64,000 nt of DNA, from assembly GCA_015350385.1 (NCBI GenBank), contig WNKI01000004.1, positions 3,252,855 through 3,316,854 of the forward strand. The letters run 5' to 3'. The DNA is from Aculops lycopersici (taxonomy: Eukaryota; Arthropoda; Arachnida; Trombidiformes; Eriophyidae). Below are positions 1-13,200 of the stretch, in pieces. The first letter of the stretch is position 1, and the number at the start of each line of letters is the position of its first letter. Position numbers and translations under genes: made by a program. Below the pieces are notes generated by a model. It was not told the origin of the DNA, made no database searches, and saw nothing but the letters and a program-made list of their open reading frames with translations.

Positions 1-1915
1 TACTGGTTGCCGACTCAGAATCACCACCTGTTGGCATTGGCTCGCTAGTTGTATTGTTGATCGTTATCATCTGTGGTGGCGTTTCGCTGATGGCTTGCGG
101 CGGAATGGTAGTTGTCGATAGAGGGGTTGTCGATTCTTCTGGGGCGGCAGTTGATGAAGTAGATTCCTTAGTGCTGGTAGTGGTAGTGGTAGAGGTCGTG
201 GTTGGTATTGCGGTCGGTGAGACAGTATTTGTTGGCTCCGGATTGGGCAAGGTGGGTGTAGTTGTAGTGACAGCAGATTCTACATCTGACTCAATGGAGG
301 TTTCAATGATCGGTGGTTGTGGCGAGGAGGATGGTGGTACATTGCTCTTCGGAACCTTGAGTGATTCCTTCTCTTCTTTCTCTAGAGCTGATGGTTGCAG
401 ACTACCGACTTCAGATGAACCACTTGGTGATGTCTCCTTCGCGCCCGAAAACGATGGCTCCTGATTTGGCTGCGCATTATCCATTTCCGGTTCAACACGC
501 ATCGTTGTGGTCACAGGTGGTTGGATAGTGGTCCCTTGAGTTTTTAAGCTACCCACGCTACTAGATGATGACTTGCTCTTGAAAAATGGTTTCCACTCGT
601 CATTTGCATTACCTACTGGTGCACGTGGGATTTCATTGGTCGTCTCATTTCCGGTTAACGGCTTGGCTAGTTTTTTGCGCTGATGAGTTTTCTCAGGTCT
701 CAATACAGTCGAGCTTTCGAAGGTGAACTGGCGCTGGAGATCACCGCTGGATGCAGATTGGCGTCGCTGCCAATCGCTAACTCGACGACTAGGAGACACC
801 AGGCCACTTGAGGATTGAAAGTTTTTCTGACTCGTTTTTCCGGAAGTGGATGCCGAAAGGCCGCCTGATGAGGAAGAGGATGCAAAGTTACTCTGTGAAA
901 CAAACGATTGTTTTGGTGGCGAAACTTTTCCACCAGCCTCCTTTAGTACTTTTGTGACTACAGGTGGTGGTGGCGGCGGCGGCGGAGGCTGAGGCTGAAC
1001 ACTAACTTGCGACCTAAACACTTCCTGTTGCGACACTAAATTCCTAACAGGCGGCGCTTGATTCGTTTGTTTGAAGTTTGATATTACTTGTCGTTGTTGG
1101 ATGAGAGTGTTTGTTTTACTAACACCGGAAATGGCCGGAAAAGACGAGCTGACGCTTTGTATCGCCGAGTTACCAGTCCCCTCTGCGACAGATTTTCCGA
1201 AATCAGCATTGACCCCGTAGTGTCTGCTCGACTTCGAACACTCGACTGAGGACCAAAAGTCGCAGTTTAGTATAGCTTGATTGAATATAGTGCCGACGCC
1301 ACAGAGAAATGATTCCTTTCGTCCTTGGTAGCACAGATGGTATACCTGGCAACCTGTTGATTGATCCGCGTACATTCCAGGATTAAACGGGACATCGTCG
1401 CAGCTGAATTTGGTGTTTGGTATGCTCGTCAATCCGGGAAAATCAACACCGGGAGTCCCTTGAACCGAGCCATAGACTGTCGGTTCTGAATCGGCCGAAC
1501 TGGAAGTTTGCTGGCTACTCGACGACGACGACGACGACGAAGAATAGTCCGATGCCTGTTCTATGGCTTGCTGTTGTTGTTGTTGCAATTGCTGCTCATT
1601 AAACGAGGATGAGCTCACTTGTTGCTGTTGAACTACAACAGGTTGCTGCTGAACAATCTTTGATGTTTGGTCGACATTTGATACGCTTGAAAACTGTTGT
1701 TGCACAATCGGTTGCTGCTGTTGCGATTGTTTGAAGGCATTGATGCTCTCGCGAAATCGCGAGATTCCGCCGCCTCCTTTCACTGAGACTCCACCTTTGA
1801 CGTCCTGAGCTTCAATATGGAAAGTTGACAAGGATGATGATAACAGGAGCAAACTTGAAATTGCTACCTTAATGGCCGCCGATGAATTCACGTTCTTAAA
1901 GTTGACAATCTTCAT
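1..1915 (-). CDS. Secreted chitin-binding (peritrophin-type) protein, C-terminus cut by window edge
   Basis: An uninterrupted minus-strand frame runs from the ATG at 1915 to base 1 with no stop, about 638 codons. The first 36 or so residues are a signal peptide with a hydrophobic core (ISSLLLLSSSLSTF). A single six-cysteine ChtBD2/CBM14 chitin-binding domain follows at about residues 165-230 (Cys 172, 189, 194, 205, 218, 226), containing the family-type stretches GCQVYHLCYQGR and FNQAILNCDFW. The rest is low-complexity and disordered: poly-Gln (residues 60-120), a Ser10 tract near 125-135, a Pro9 tract, then a Thr/Pro/Ser-rich tail likely to be O-glycosylated. One ChtBD2 with long flanks resembles the CPAP1 class of arthropod cuticle proteins, so a role in extracellular chitin matrix is inferred. 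Family is clear; exact orthologue is not. The open left edge means total length and further domains are unknown. Confidence 0.85.
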   Translation of the reverse strand, partial: MKIVNFKNVNSSAAIKVAISSLLLLSSSLSTFHIEAQDVKGGVSVKGGGGISRFRESINAFKQSQQQQPIVQQQFSSVSNVDQTSKIVQQQPVVVQQQQVSSSSFNEQQLQQQQQQAIEQASDYSSSSSSSSSSQQTSSSADSEPTVYGSVQGTPGVDFPGLTSIPNTKFSCDDVPFNPGMYADQSTGCQVYHLCYQGRKESFLCGVGTIFNQAILNCDFWSSVECSKSSRHYGVNADFGKSVAEGTGNSAIQSVSSSFPAISGVSKTNTLIQQRQVISNFKQTNQAPPVRNLVSQQEVFRSQVSVQPQPPPPPPPPPVVTKVLKEAGGKVSPPKQSFVSQSNFASSSSSGGLSASTSGKTSQKNFQSSSGLVSPSRRVSDWQRRQSASSGDLQRQFTFESSTVLRPEKTHQRKKLAKPLTGNETTNEIPRAPVGNANDEWKPFFKSKSSSSSVGSLKTQGTTIQPPVTTTMRVEPEMDNAQPNQEPSFSGAKETSPSGSSEVGSLQPSALEKEEKESLKVPKSNVPPSSSPQPPIIETSIESDVESAVTTTTPTLPNPEPTNTVSPTAIPTTTSTTTTTSTKESTSSTAAPEESTTPLSTTTIPPQAISETPPQMITINNTTSEPMPTGGDSESATS

Positions 1916-3317
1916 TTCGATGCCTCTCTAAACCCAAAAGTTTGATTGTTATTTATTTTTCCAAAAACATTGTGTTTCATTCACTTTATCACCTTCGTTT
2001 ATCTGTTTGTCTGATAACTTGTTTGCTCACCCACTAGTTCTGCAACTTTTCATGACCACAACAATTATCTCAATGCTAAGAGCAAAGAGATAGGAGACAG
2101 GTAAAATTGTCAATCGGTTTGCCATCTCCACGTGACTGTGCACGAGATTAACTCGCTGGCCGATTGACTTGATGGTAAACGGAAGACAGTTGACGACCTA
2201 ACAGTCCGTTAGAAGATTAGAGCAAAAGCAACCAACTGAGTCTCGAGTCAAGTGTGGGCGCGCTGGCTTGATGAGCTAGAGTTTAAATGAATCGGTCTCG
2301 CCGGACAGATAAACTCGTTGAGTGGCCTCGCATTGTCGCTGTACAGTTCGGTTTCAATGTTGCACGCAAAGTAAAGATCTCAACTCCCTTGGCATGCAAA
2401 TAGGGATCGGGAAATTCATTGTAGGCGCACGAGATCCACTCAAAGGTGGTTGCGTTGGGCCTGTGGCTTTGTCACCGAGAAGTTCGAGGAGACGAGCAAA
2501 GCGGAACACAGGCAACAGTCACGATTACGGTTGTTATCCTTTTCACCACCAATTTGGCCCCTGAGTAGCACAGCGAAGGCATCGACGACTGCAACCACGA
2601 TGAAGACAGTTGAAGTATAGGACAGGACAGGACTCGAGCGTCATATGGAATTGGAGGGCGTAGCAAGGTTGAGAGCTCGGAACTAAGAGAGCAACAAGTC
2701 GGCAGAGCAACAAAACTAGCCCCGTGTTTCGATGATCAACTCAACTCAAACGAGAGATCGTGCTACATGGGTTTGCAAACAACAGCTTGCCAATAAAGGT
2801 CAAACACTGCGACTGTTCAACAAGTTCGAGTTTACCTGGGGAAGGGCGATGGTTGAATCAAAGAGGGAAGAGTTTGAGAGATTGAACCTTAAATTTTTGA
2901 TTTTTGCTCATAGCTTTTGCACCACGAGTTTTTGCTAGCGGGAGTCTGAATTTTGTCTTGACTTTGCAAGATTGTTGGTTTTCATATGATCTTATTAGCG
3001 GCGCTCTTTTCTGTTCAATCTTTTTTGGCTTTCTTTTAGTGAGTCGCCGTTGGTGTTGGATGTTCATTTTATTATTTGCTACTCATTAGCGGCTGCCACT
3101 ACTACTGCCACTGCCGTCTCTGCACTCTATTAAAATGAATATATACACTCAATCTTATCTCTATAAACTTTTGTTCAAGTTTAAATTTGGTGACACTTAA
3201 CAAGGGTGAACTACCAGTATGATTAGAGCAACTGTACAATGCTGGCACTCGTTCACCTGTGTCAGTGGTTGCTGTAATAAACAGCAACGAGTAATAAGTA
3301 TACTACATCAAGTTATA
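1916..3317. other. Intergenic, no gene seen
   Basis: This stretch should hold the 5' region of the chitin-binding gene and the 3' region of the SLC22 gene. Short frames exist on both strands (for example 2322-2564 and 2732-2938) but have no recognisable domain and overlap each other, so I read them as chance. An AATAAA on the minus strand at 3073-3068 could serve the SLC22 transcript. Confidence 0.5.
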
Positions 3318-3444
3318 CAGCCGATCCAAAAAATTTTGCACAATTAAAAGATCGCTTCTAATGCATCGTGAGCAAATTACTGGTTGTTGCTTAGCTGTAT
3401 CTCGAATCTAAATCTAAATTGTACAAAATTTTTGGAATTGGCTG
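3318..3444. mobile_element. Tc1/mariner-type MITE, 127 bp
   Basis: Terminal inverted repeats of 28 bp begin CAGCC at each end and match at 24 of 28 positions by eye: left 3318-3345, right 3417-3444 on the complement. The element is flanked on both sides by TA (3316-3317 and 3445-3446), the target duplication made by Tc1/mariner transposases. The roughly 70-bp interior has no coding capacity, so it is a non-autonomous miniature element. It lies about 40 bp past the SLC22 stop codon, so it may be inside that gene's 3' UTR. The superfamily is inferred from the TA duplication and CAG ends; the parent transposon is not in the window. Confidence 0.75.
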
Positions 3445-3486
3445 TATGATGACCTCAATCTTTCATCCTAGTTCATCGATTCGAAA

Positions 3487-6066
3487 TCAACTGCCAGCCC
3501 GCGAGCTCCTGGGATCCTCTGAATAATGCTGATCACTGCTACCACTACCACTGCTAGTGACACTTGTTACTGCCTTGCCATTGGCAAGGATGGCGAGCGA
3601 CCCGTTGTTTTTACCGCCACTATGACTGTGACTGCTATTGTTGTTTAAATCTTCTATCATACTATTTGGCTGCTGTTTCTGGTCAATAAAGTTATTTAAC
3701 GTAGTCAATCCTAAGTTCTTTTTATCCAATTTTCCTAAATACTCGCCTTGGTTATTAATGTAACTATTGTTGTTGCTGTCATCATTAGCTTTCTTGATGT
3801 TTGGCTCATTGATATTCTTAATTTTAGTTCTGGATTTGTTCGATTCATAGTGGGCAATGTAGATGCCCTGGCCCGTGATGTCTTTAGACGTTTTCGACTT
3901 GAATATACCGTCGCCGTCGATGGGAACACCATTGCGTTTGTCATCACTTATCATTTTGTTTCGCTTCTTGCGCCTCATTTCGCCCTCTTCAACGTCGCCC
4001 ACCGTATCGGGCAACTCGCGGTCGCCCGTCTCGGATAGGACACAAGGTACAATAGCGCAGGTTAGGCATATGATAGAGAACATGGCAAAACAATATGATT
4101 GTCCAATGGTTTGGCCAAGTTCGTGAGTAAATGGTGCCACTGCCGAACCTGCCTTGCCAACTGTTATGCACAACGAGGTTCCAAACTGCCTAATGACGGT
4201 GGGAAAAACTTCTTGACTCACCAGAATGATGACCATCAAGTTTCCAATTGCAGTTAGCTTGCCGAAAGCGTTCACGGCCAAAATTATGGTCATACTTAGG
4301 GAATCTTCGTAGACGTTCACTAAAGCCATTAAGAGGTAGGACACTGTTGAGGCTAGCAGCAACAGTGATAGGCACATTCGGCGAGATAGGTAAGCCAAAA
4401 GTATGGCACAAAAAGCAATACTAACTAGCTCACTTAAACCACTAATCACATAATTGATATAGAGAGAGCCACCTAAGTCGGCAACATTCAGGGTTAGCGA
4501 GAAATAGACAACCTCGGCAACAAATAACAATAAAAATACCGACATTGTATCCTTCAATAGGTGGACGTTAGTGAAGATGGCCAATATGGAGCGCCAAACG
4601 CCCATTCTCTTGTGCTCTCCATTAACACTTGTTTCCTCTCTCAATACTTGTCTATTATACTGTTCAATTTTGGCATCAATATCATCAGTGAGCATACCAT
4701 TAATCTTGGCGGCTCTCTTCAATTCGTTACTCGCCTTGGCGTAGTTTTTGTTGGCCATAAGCCAGCGCGCACTCTCGGGTAGCCAGATGAGCCAAGGCAG
4801 CCTGTTGATTTTGATACAGGATTGTCGTTGTTTTGAGTGATTGATTTTGTTTGTTCGTTGATTTTTTATCGTGTGAGAGTGAGAGAGAAGAACGATTGTG
4901 AGTTAATTGACTTGTTTCTTACAATATCAAGATTAATTGGATCAGTTCATTGAACGTTGAGACAGTGTTATTGCTAAGCTAGTTAACTAGCTTACGGGTC
5001 GTGCGACTCGAGTAGAATGTATCGGTGAACGATCGGTTGCAAAATCTTCATAGATAAGTGTTATGCAATAGATTCCTTTTCGCATGTTTAACGAGTGTAC
5101 TCACATCAAGAATGATATTATCACAGGGAAGGCCAAGATAAACCGGTAGCTGGGGTTGAAATAAGCTAGAGCCGGTACTAAAATGATACCCGTGGCCCAA
5201 CCGATTTGACATATGATTGAGCAAACAAATCTGTACTCTGTAGCAACAATTTCCACTTGTATACTTCGCGGTATCAGCTCGCCAATCATTCCAAAGGCAT
5301 TAATTGATCTCAATAATATATAGGAGCACATTGAGTTGGCAAACAAGGAGCTAAACCCAAATATAAGTGTTACAAAATGCGAGCATATGTAAGCCGTTCG
5401 TCTACCGTACCTATCCGAAATGACGCCCCAAAATAATAGACCAAAGGTGGCGCCAACAAAATACATACTATTGCTTAGTGATTTTAACCACTCCCTATCA
5501 CATACTAAACTTTGTTCCACTGTTAAGGAATTCATTAACCTTTCGTTATCTGGATTGTTGAATGACCACTTGTTGCAACTAATTCTATCTGGCCTAAGCG
5601 AGTCCACATTGTCAAAATAACATTGTGATGAGTCAATTTCATATCGCGTTTTAACCTCATCCCCTAGGATAATGCTGCATATCCCCCTACTTGATGTATT
5701 ATTAAATGTTTGGTCCAATTGCGATGGTGGCAAGTTACAAACTTCGCATTGGAAATTTCTAACATTTGGACTCAAGAAGGGGCCCGATAGGCCGTCCATA
5801 GCGCAGGACAGAGCCCTAAGGGCAGCAAATATAACCACAGCTATTTGATACAGGCCAAAGTCACCAATTATATCGGAAACCTTGACATCCACCTGGCCAT
5901 CATGGTAACCGGCCCCTTGTTGGTGTTGCTTGATGGGCTCGCCCTCTTCGCTTGGTGCAAATTTGGGCACGAAACCATTCCGTCCAATCGACTTATCCGA
6001 CGTCGTCTGGTTTTTAGTCGACGTTGAATGGTTGCTCAACTTGTGACTCTTCTCTTTGATTGACAT
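3487..6066 (-). CDS. SLC22-family organic cation/carnitine transporter-like protein
   Basis: Two exons, 6066-5105 and 4801-3487, give 758 residues. The intron (5104-4802, 303 bp) has a GTGAGT donor and a CAACAG acceptor and splits an ATG codon; joining restores SFLM-LPWLIWLPESARWL, the conserved SLC22 segment after TM6. Exon 1 carries the cytosolic N-terminus, TM1 (YQIAVVIFAALRAL), a large Cys-containing extracellular loop with Asn-linked sites, and the MFS signature WGVISDRYGRR after TM2. Exon 2 carries TM7-12. The family moves organic cations, carnitine or anions across the plasma membrane; substrate cannot be told from sequence. The last roughly 190 residues form a Lys/Asn/Ser-rich cytosolic tail far longer than usual (typical SLC22 proteins are about 550 residues). 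A MITE lies just beyond the stop. Confidence 0.9.
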
Positions 6067-9000
6067 ATTTGAATTGTATTGAGATGAATTTTGCTGTGTG
6101 TGTCAACTTGGCGAGACTCGCTCTTCGAGATGGATGTCGCTGGTGTTGTTTTTGTTCTTCTGCTAGTTTTTGCTGGTGTGTTGCTAGATTGTTGTTGCTG
6201 TATCAATATCACCGCCGACAGCTCGGTTTTCATCTAGTCTCTTGATATTTTCTCGCGGCTCTGATATTGTTAATGCTGATGTTTAGTTGTCTTGGATAGA
6301 AAAACTTGGCTCGCTTTTTACTCCAATTCAATTCAGAAACTTTCATCCAACTGATAAGACGGCTGCGATTGCGTACCAATGGCAGTGATAGTCCACAAGT
6401 GCCGTTCAGATGTGTCAACTTCTCGGCTTCAGATGGAGATCTTAAATATTGTAATATAATGTATAATTTTTCTACTTTGTTTGCTAGATTGGATTATATA
6501 AGTATTCGTTTAGAGTTAGCAAATCGCTATGCTGAGTATATATAAGTGTTAGTTGTCTAAGTAAGTGTTGCGAGCGGATAAGTCTATCTATCTGTCTGCC
6601 TTGATTAACTCTTAGTTGTTTCGTTCATGACGACGCCGACGACAAGTTGAGATTGAGATGGACTAATAAATTGTTACTCTTGTATGTATATATATATGTG
6701 TATATATTGCTTGTTTTGTCTGCTGGCGTGAAAGCTACTTAACTGGTGGTGGTGGTCTTGGTGGTAATTCGAGCTCGATGAGATGTTGGCTTAGCTCGTC
6801 GGGGATATTGGCCAGGAATACAATAAGTGAGAGAGTAAGTTGGCGAGGGAAAAGTCCTCAGCCCACCCGCAAGTTTCCAAAGTGTTTGGTAGAAACAGTT
6901 AAGGGATCATTCACTTGGCTCCTCCTCTTTGCTGCTCTGCTCCACTTCCTCAACCACGATGGCGGCGACAACGACGACGATAACTTTGAATGAATGATTG
7001 GAGATATGGTCTCGGTATCCCCCGGTAGCTTACTTTGCTATTGTTAATGATCTGGGCAAAACAAATAAATATACTTGATTTACGTAACAACCAAAGCGAT
7101 TGGTTAACTGGTGACAGTTCCTAGTGTCGAACGCTAGGGACGATCACGGTTGCAACAAGCGACAACTGCTCAAGTGTGACTTGAACTTTCTATTGTGTTT
7201 GCTAGCTAGCTAGTATTAGTGGTAGATTGATTGAATAGTGTTTTGGTGTGCTATTTCTCGTTCTTCGTTGGTGGTTGTGTTACTGTTCTATGTCCTCTAT
7301 TGTATCGGTCTATGTCACCTTTGTTATAAGTCGCTGATTGTGTTCACAAGTATGTGACTCTCAGTAGTGGTGTTGGTTGCGATAGTGATCAAATGTTGTA
7401 TTTATGTGATATATGTGTGCAAATATACAAATTAGATTGCGACGGTTTTTCCAGCAAACGTAATCGGCACCTCCAAATGAGTAAGCGGTTTGATTCAATC
7501 AATGAGTCGATGGATCTATTTTGCCGGCTGCTAATTGCCGAAAAGCAGGCAGAAACTCTCAATCTGAGATTGTCAAGTTGAGTTGAGTGGCGTTTGATAA
7601 AGTGGAGCTAGCGGCGCTTTCTATGAGCAGTGATCATAAAGTTGGCACATGGACCAGGTAGATTAATGCGCTCGCTTGTTGCCAATGGGTTCAGACGGTT
7701 TAATAGACTGCCAACAAAGGGCGAGATTACAGGATTCTGATGACACTCGACCCAAAAAGACTCCTTTTCCCTTGTCCCTCTCTCAATGGATCATGACAAC
7801 CCCGGCGACCTTTGTATCTAGATGGTCGATTGTATGTTATTGCCGGTGAGCTTGCTCCAGTCTATTTTCGCGGAGTTCAATATATAAATCCGACACTGAT
7901 ATTTGTATACTTGGTTATATGATATTGACATTCAACTGATGGATTTAGGTCCGCAAGATATATTAGAGAAATCGGTTGATGACACTGTGATTTTCCCCCT
8001 TTGTTCAGTCGCCACCGCCGGCTCCGTGCAGCACAAAGTTTCGTTTGCGTTTATACTGTTAACGATTTCTCTTCTTTTTTAGATGCGACCTACGAAATAT
8101 TATGAGTTTCTTCACCCTCATACAAATTACAGTCTCAACCACAAATATTATGGCACAACAATATTCTAGAGTAACTCTGGATGTTTTGCAACAAAAGCTT
8201 TGGTTTGATATTAGTGGTGGTGGTAGTGTAACAATGATGATGATGATGATAGTTGCTCATAGGTTATAATCTTGAACGCACTCCGCTCTTCTTGGGTGCG
8301 GTAAATTTCCACAAAACTTCTCGCCTTAACCCTCTAACAGAATCTACGACAATATTTAATAAAGCTATCCAATTGAGATCGAATCATAAATTGGATATCA
8401 CCTTCGAATGCAAGTTGTTGCAATAATGGTAGAATGATTGCGACGAAAGCCGCTGGCATGGTTAGCGTTACAACGCCATGTGGCCGTTTGGTGCATAGTG
8501 ACTTTTTCGCGCCCCCTTCTTAAATATTCTGATGTTTATCTTCTCTTCTCCCCTTCCAGCCACCATGTTACCTGTGTGTGTTTCTAATAACTAGCGGTGG
8601 TTATTGTCGGCTCATTGTTGTCCTGAAACTGAACCATTCTTCCCTCCTGAACTATTTGATGTGATATTTTGTGGCAAAGGTACAGTCGAGAAGCGAACGG
8701 AGAACAAGTGCAATGATTGATAACAAAGAAGCGAAGAGAGAGATCCTAGTAGGAAGAATGAGGGGCAGCACCACGCGTTTGTGCCGCTAGAGCCTAGAGG
8801 CACTCTATCGCGCTCCACACAAATGCGATGGGATAGAATCCAATCCAGGCCGCCGCGTGAGCAGAAACTTTGAGCCCAAAACTACGTGGTTACGCGCGCA
8901 ACTCTTCTTCTGTGTGTGTCTGTGTGTGATTGTACCGTAGTATATGCCTTTCTTCTTTGTGTGTTGTTGACTCGGCACTGTAGGCATCGTTGCGGGGCGA

Positions 9001-10262
9001 TGCACTTTAGGCGCGCGATGCGCCCTGTGAGCGGTGCAAACTTTCAATGCCATAGTGCGCGACAGACACTAGGGCACGCAGACGTTATTAGTCATCTCGG
9101 GCGGCCAGGTCAGAAAGGCCAAACGAATGTTAAAGTTATCATCTATTTGGATAGCTGGATGACTGACTGGCTCGCTAACTGGGCTGGCTGTGTAGGCTCT
9201 CATTTACCGATACAGAATATATACCCAAGCTTTCAGAGAATTGGAATTGAAGAAAAAAGAAAGAGGAAAGCTTGGGGCGTCTTGGCAGTCTTGGTGGTGT
9301 TGCAGTTACACCGCTTGTCTACATCTACTCTTTCGCAAACACCCATACATAAGTATATACAACGCACAATCTGTGCGTTTGCTTGCACGATCACACTGCA
9401 GAAGCGGCGGCAGCAGCAGCTATAACAATACAAATATTCGTAAAGTCCATTGGGCGAGCTACGTAAAACTACCTTGCCGATTCGAGTCTCAACGCTTTGC
9501 AAGAATAAACTCGCCTCTCCTATGGGAGTTACAATTTCGGTAGACGCACTAAATGCGCAAACAAGCAGCGAGATTTTCCTCATCGCTTCTCATTAGTTTT
9601 CTCGCGCAACTTTTCACATCTTCCACATACAAGTTGTCGCAGCACTTGCTGCTTTTCCCGATTCTCGTGGAACGATCGTAGCAACACTTATCAAGAGGCG
9701 ACAACGACGACGGCAACGGCAACAGCAACAGCACCAGTAGGCAGCAGTAGAAAATATACACATTCAAAACAAACTGTCTCTCTCAATCTGTATACATTAT
9801 TTATAATCTCCCTCCTAGATATTTCCTTCTACGGCCTTAAACTATCATCACATATCCAATTATCAATATAACACACACACTCACACAAGTGACACTGAAA
9901 TAGCCACCAATTCTCGAATCGTTGCGATCATGTTCTATTGCAGCTGAAGATCAATCAAGCTTATAGTCACCCTTACGGATAGATAGGGATATCTCAACAC
10001 AAACTCTACTAACGATAATGTTGTCCTCTGGCCGATTGCATGTTCGTCGTGTTGTTATTATTGCTACCGTCATCATTGCCCATACCAACGTTATTGTCAG
10101 TCCCAAATAACTAACACCAAGTGTCAGCTGTTGTTTTAATTTCAATTCAAACCAAAACAAACAACTGTAACTCTTGCAACAAATATTCGCACCAGAATTG
10201 CAACAACTTGAACCAACTGAGAACCTAACGAGAAAAGGAAGTCAATCTTGAATATATATCCA
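6067..10262. other. Gene-free 4.2-kb interval between divergent SLC22 and DPP8/9-like genes
   Basis: This lies between two divergent starts and should contain both promoters and possibly 5' UTR exons. I see AT-dinucleotide runs (about 6683-6710), a CA-rich run near 9870-9890 and runs of CAG/CAA-type triplets (about 9408-9420 and 9715-9735), but no frame with a recognisable domain. The longest frame (8886-9425, +) is Ser/Cys-rich with no similarity I know and no splice or poly(A) context. Confidence 0.5.
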
Positions 10263-13200
10263 ATGAACTCCTCCAAATTGATAGATACAAAGCTATTAGT
10301 AGCAGCAAATAACAACAACAACAATAACAACAATGATAGTCAAGAAGCCTCTAGCTCATCGACTGATTCTTCGCGGTCTTCGTCGCCACTCTCATCAATT
10401 ATATCATCTAGTTCCTCGCCCTCGTCATCATGCGACGATTCAGACTCATCCTCCGAGCTGGATACCACCGATGCCTTGCAGTCACCTCTAACGGGATTGC
10501 TAAACTTCGAGGGCTTCTCGATGCCGCGGGTTAGGGGGAGTTTTGATATTATTAGAAATATTGACATGCCAAATCTACCATCCTTGTCAAATCTACCCAA
10601 CTTACCGTCATTCAATATGACCAAGATTCAGCATCGACTACCCGATTTGCCCAACTTGTCCAATATTAATCTGACAAATTTGCAAAACTTCACACCAAAC
10701 ATGCTAAACTTTCCTAATTTTTCATCACTTTCGCAAATAACAAACGTCAACACAACTGCAGAGTTGCAAAACTTATTCAACTTGTTCAGGATATCACCAA
10801 ATCTTAGAAACTTACCTAATTTACCCAATCTACCGAATTTGCCCAATTTACCAAACTTGCCGAACCTGCCCCAGTTACCTAATTTTTCGCAATTCCCGAA
10901 CTTGGCAAACTTACCCCAGCTACCAAGTTTACCCCAATTACCTCAATTCCCAACCCAATTGCCACCAATATTCTCGGCGGCTTTATTCTCTAGAGGCCAT
11001 CTACTTAAATCATGGACTAACCTCAAGCATTCGACTAAGAATATGCATAAAAGATTAAGTGATATAACAGAAAGATTTCCGACAAATTTTCACTTTCGTG
11101 AGTGGCAAACAATTGATGGTAACCATTATATTAGGATATATTACTTACAAAATGATACCATCTACTACTGTGATAGTCCTATCAGTGATATGAACAGCAA
11201 ACAAATTAAGGTATCCGTCACAAATAGTGGTAAAAATATTAATCATCATCTTCACAAAAGTAACAGGAACAAAACCAACAGTCATCATCATCATAACAAA
11301 ACTAGGAACAAGAATCGCAATGCACATTATGTAGATTCACGCAACAACATTAGTCCTGACCCATCGACTTCATCGGGTAATAATTCATCAAGCAACAAAC
11401 ACTCACCAGATGGTAGCTATAGAAGTGGTTACAATGCAAGCACCTATGACATGGTTGGTACTAAACCATTGCATCCAAGGGATGCTCTCCAAGATTGCAA
11501 ACTCAATATTGAATCATATGAATACGACATGAAGAGCTCTAGATTCGTATTCACAGACAACAAAGAGAACATATATTATTTTGATGATCTACCTGAGCTA
11601 GGTGCAGGTAAGAAGCTTGAACCAATCAAAATTGAGACAAAATGTAAAGGCAAAAAAATGGACCTCCGAATTTGTCCCACCAATCAAGATTTGCTATCTA
11701 TCTATTACAATGGTGATATTTGGTGCATAAACATCAAGACGTTACAGGAAGTTAGATTGACCGATGTTCAAAGTTGTATTGAGAAATCCAAATCAAGTCA
11801 TCACAATTATAGCAATGGATCTAGTCAAGAACCATCGCCACTTATATTTGGTTTACCCCAGGATCCAGCCATTAGGCAAGAGGCAAGTGCTATATTAGTC
11901 GGACGACCAAGCTATGTGGTCAGGGAAGAGTTTGGACGCCACCAAAGTGTTTGGTGGCGACCCGAAACTGAGTATCATGTAGTGACTGGCTCAGAGGACT
12001 TCAATGAATACCAACTCCTGTATGAGGAGACAGACCAGTCCCAGGTTGAAGTTGTACATATTCCCTCGTGGGATGGCCAAGTAGAACAGCAAAGGTACCC
12101 TAAGGCAGGCAAACAAAATGCTAAATCAAAACTCAAGATTGCAAAGTTTAAGGTGTCGACCAGAGACTCGAAGATTCACGATATCAAGACCGAAGACGTC
12201 AAGCCAAATCTTGAAGAATTATTTCCCAACTATGAGTACCTACTTCGAGCTGGTTGGTTAGGCCAAGACGTCATATGGTGTCAACTTTTAGACAGATCAC
12301 AAACTCATTTAGCTATAGTCTTAATTAGTTTATCTCATTCATTTGAGTCACAAGTTATCTACGAGGAGATGAACGACATGTACTGGATTGGGGCTCACGA
12401 TATCCTCTACTTCCTGAACGCCTCTAAGATAGATTGCCAACCTTTAGTCGAAGAAAGTGAGCTCACCTTCCTCTGGGCCAGTGAAGAGACTGGTTTTCGC
12501 CACTTGTACATCGTCAAGGCCCAAATAAGTCGTAAGGATGGTCCATCTCGATTGGTATCTAAGAAACCGCTCACTGAGGGTCAATGGGAAGTCAGCAAGA
12601 GTGACATCTGGGTAGACGAGGACAAGCAGCTAGTATATTTCTGTGGTCTTCGCGACACACCATTAGAGAAGCAATTATACGTGTTAAGTTATGCCGATCA
12701 TATGCCCACCGAGCTAGACCACAAGAAACAAGCAGCAACTAATAATCTATGCCGAACTAGGATACATCGACTCACCGAGCTCAATTTTGCGCAATCGCAT
12801 ATAGCATTCAATGCAAATCGCTCAATTTTCATTAACATTCAAAGCAACATATCAGTGCCTCCTTTTGGCTTTGTAAACTTGATCAACCCTCAGGTTAAGT
12901 TCAGGCGAGAGAGTAAGCGCTTGCCAGACTCAAAGAAGCTCGCATTGTTACTAGTGAACTCATTCAACTACCCATCCTACGAGATGCCATTTCTTGGACT
13001 ACCAAAATCTATTCAAAGACCTAGACCATCGATTATGTACGATTGTCAAGCTGATCTATTACCGGGCTTGGGTAAACCGGAGCTGTTTTGTTGTCAGCTA
13101 GCCAGTGGCGAGCTTGTATATGGGTCTGTGTTCAAGCCAGAGTTTATGGAATCAGGAGTCAGGTATCCAACGGTCTTGGAAGTGTACGGAGGACCAGAGA

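Noticed and set aside
8886..9425. 179-codon plus-strand frame in the SLC22-DPP interval
   Set aside because: Unstructured-looking, no similarity I recognise, and overlaps several frames on both strands with equal claim.
9549..9767. Minus-strand frame resembling a small secreted six-cysteine peptide with a Leu-rich leader
   Set aside because: The frame starts only at a TTG; the nearby ATG is out of frame. The leader comes from antisense CAG/CAA-type triplets, and there is no acceptor in phase that I can support.
10248..10262. Five-codon upstream extension of the DPP8/9-like frame
   Set aside because: It begins with TTG; the first ATG at 10263 is preferred. The same correction was made for the ionotropic receptor, anamorsin-like, Gag and LOTUS genes.
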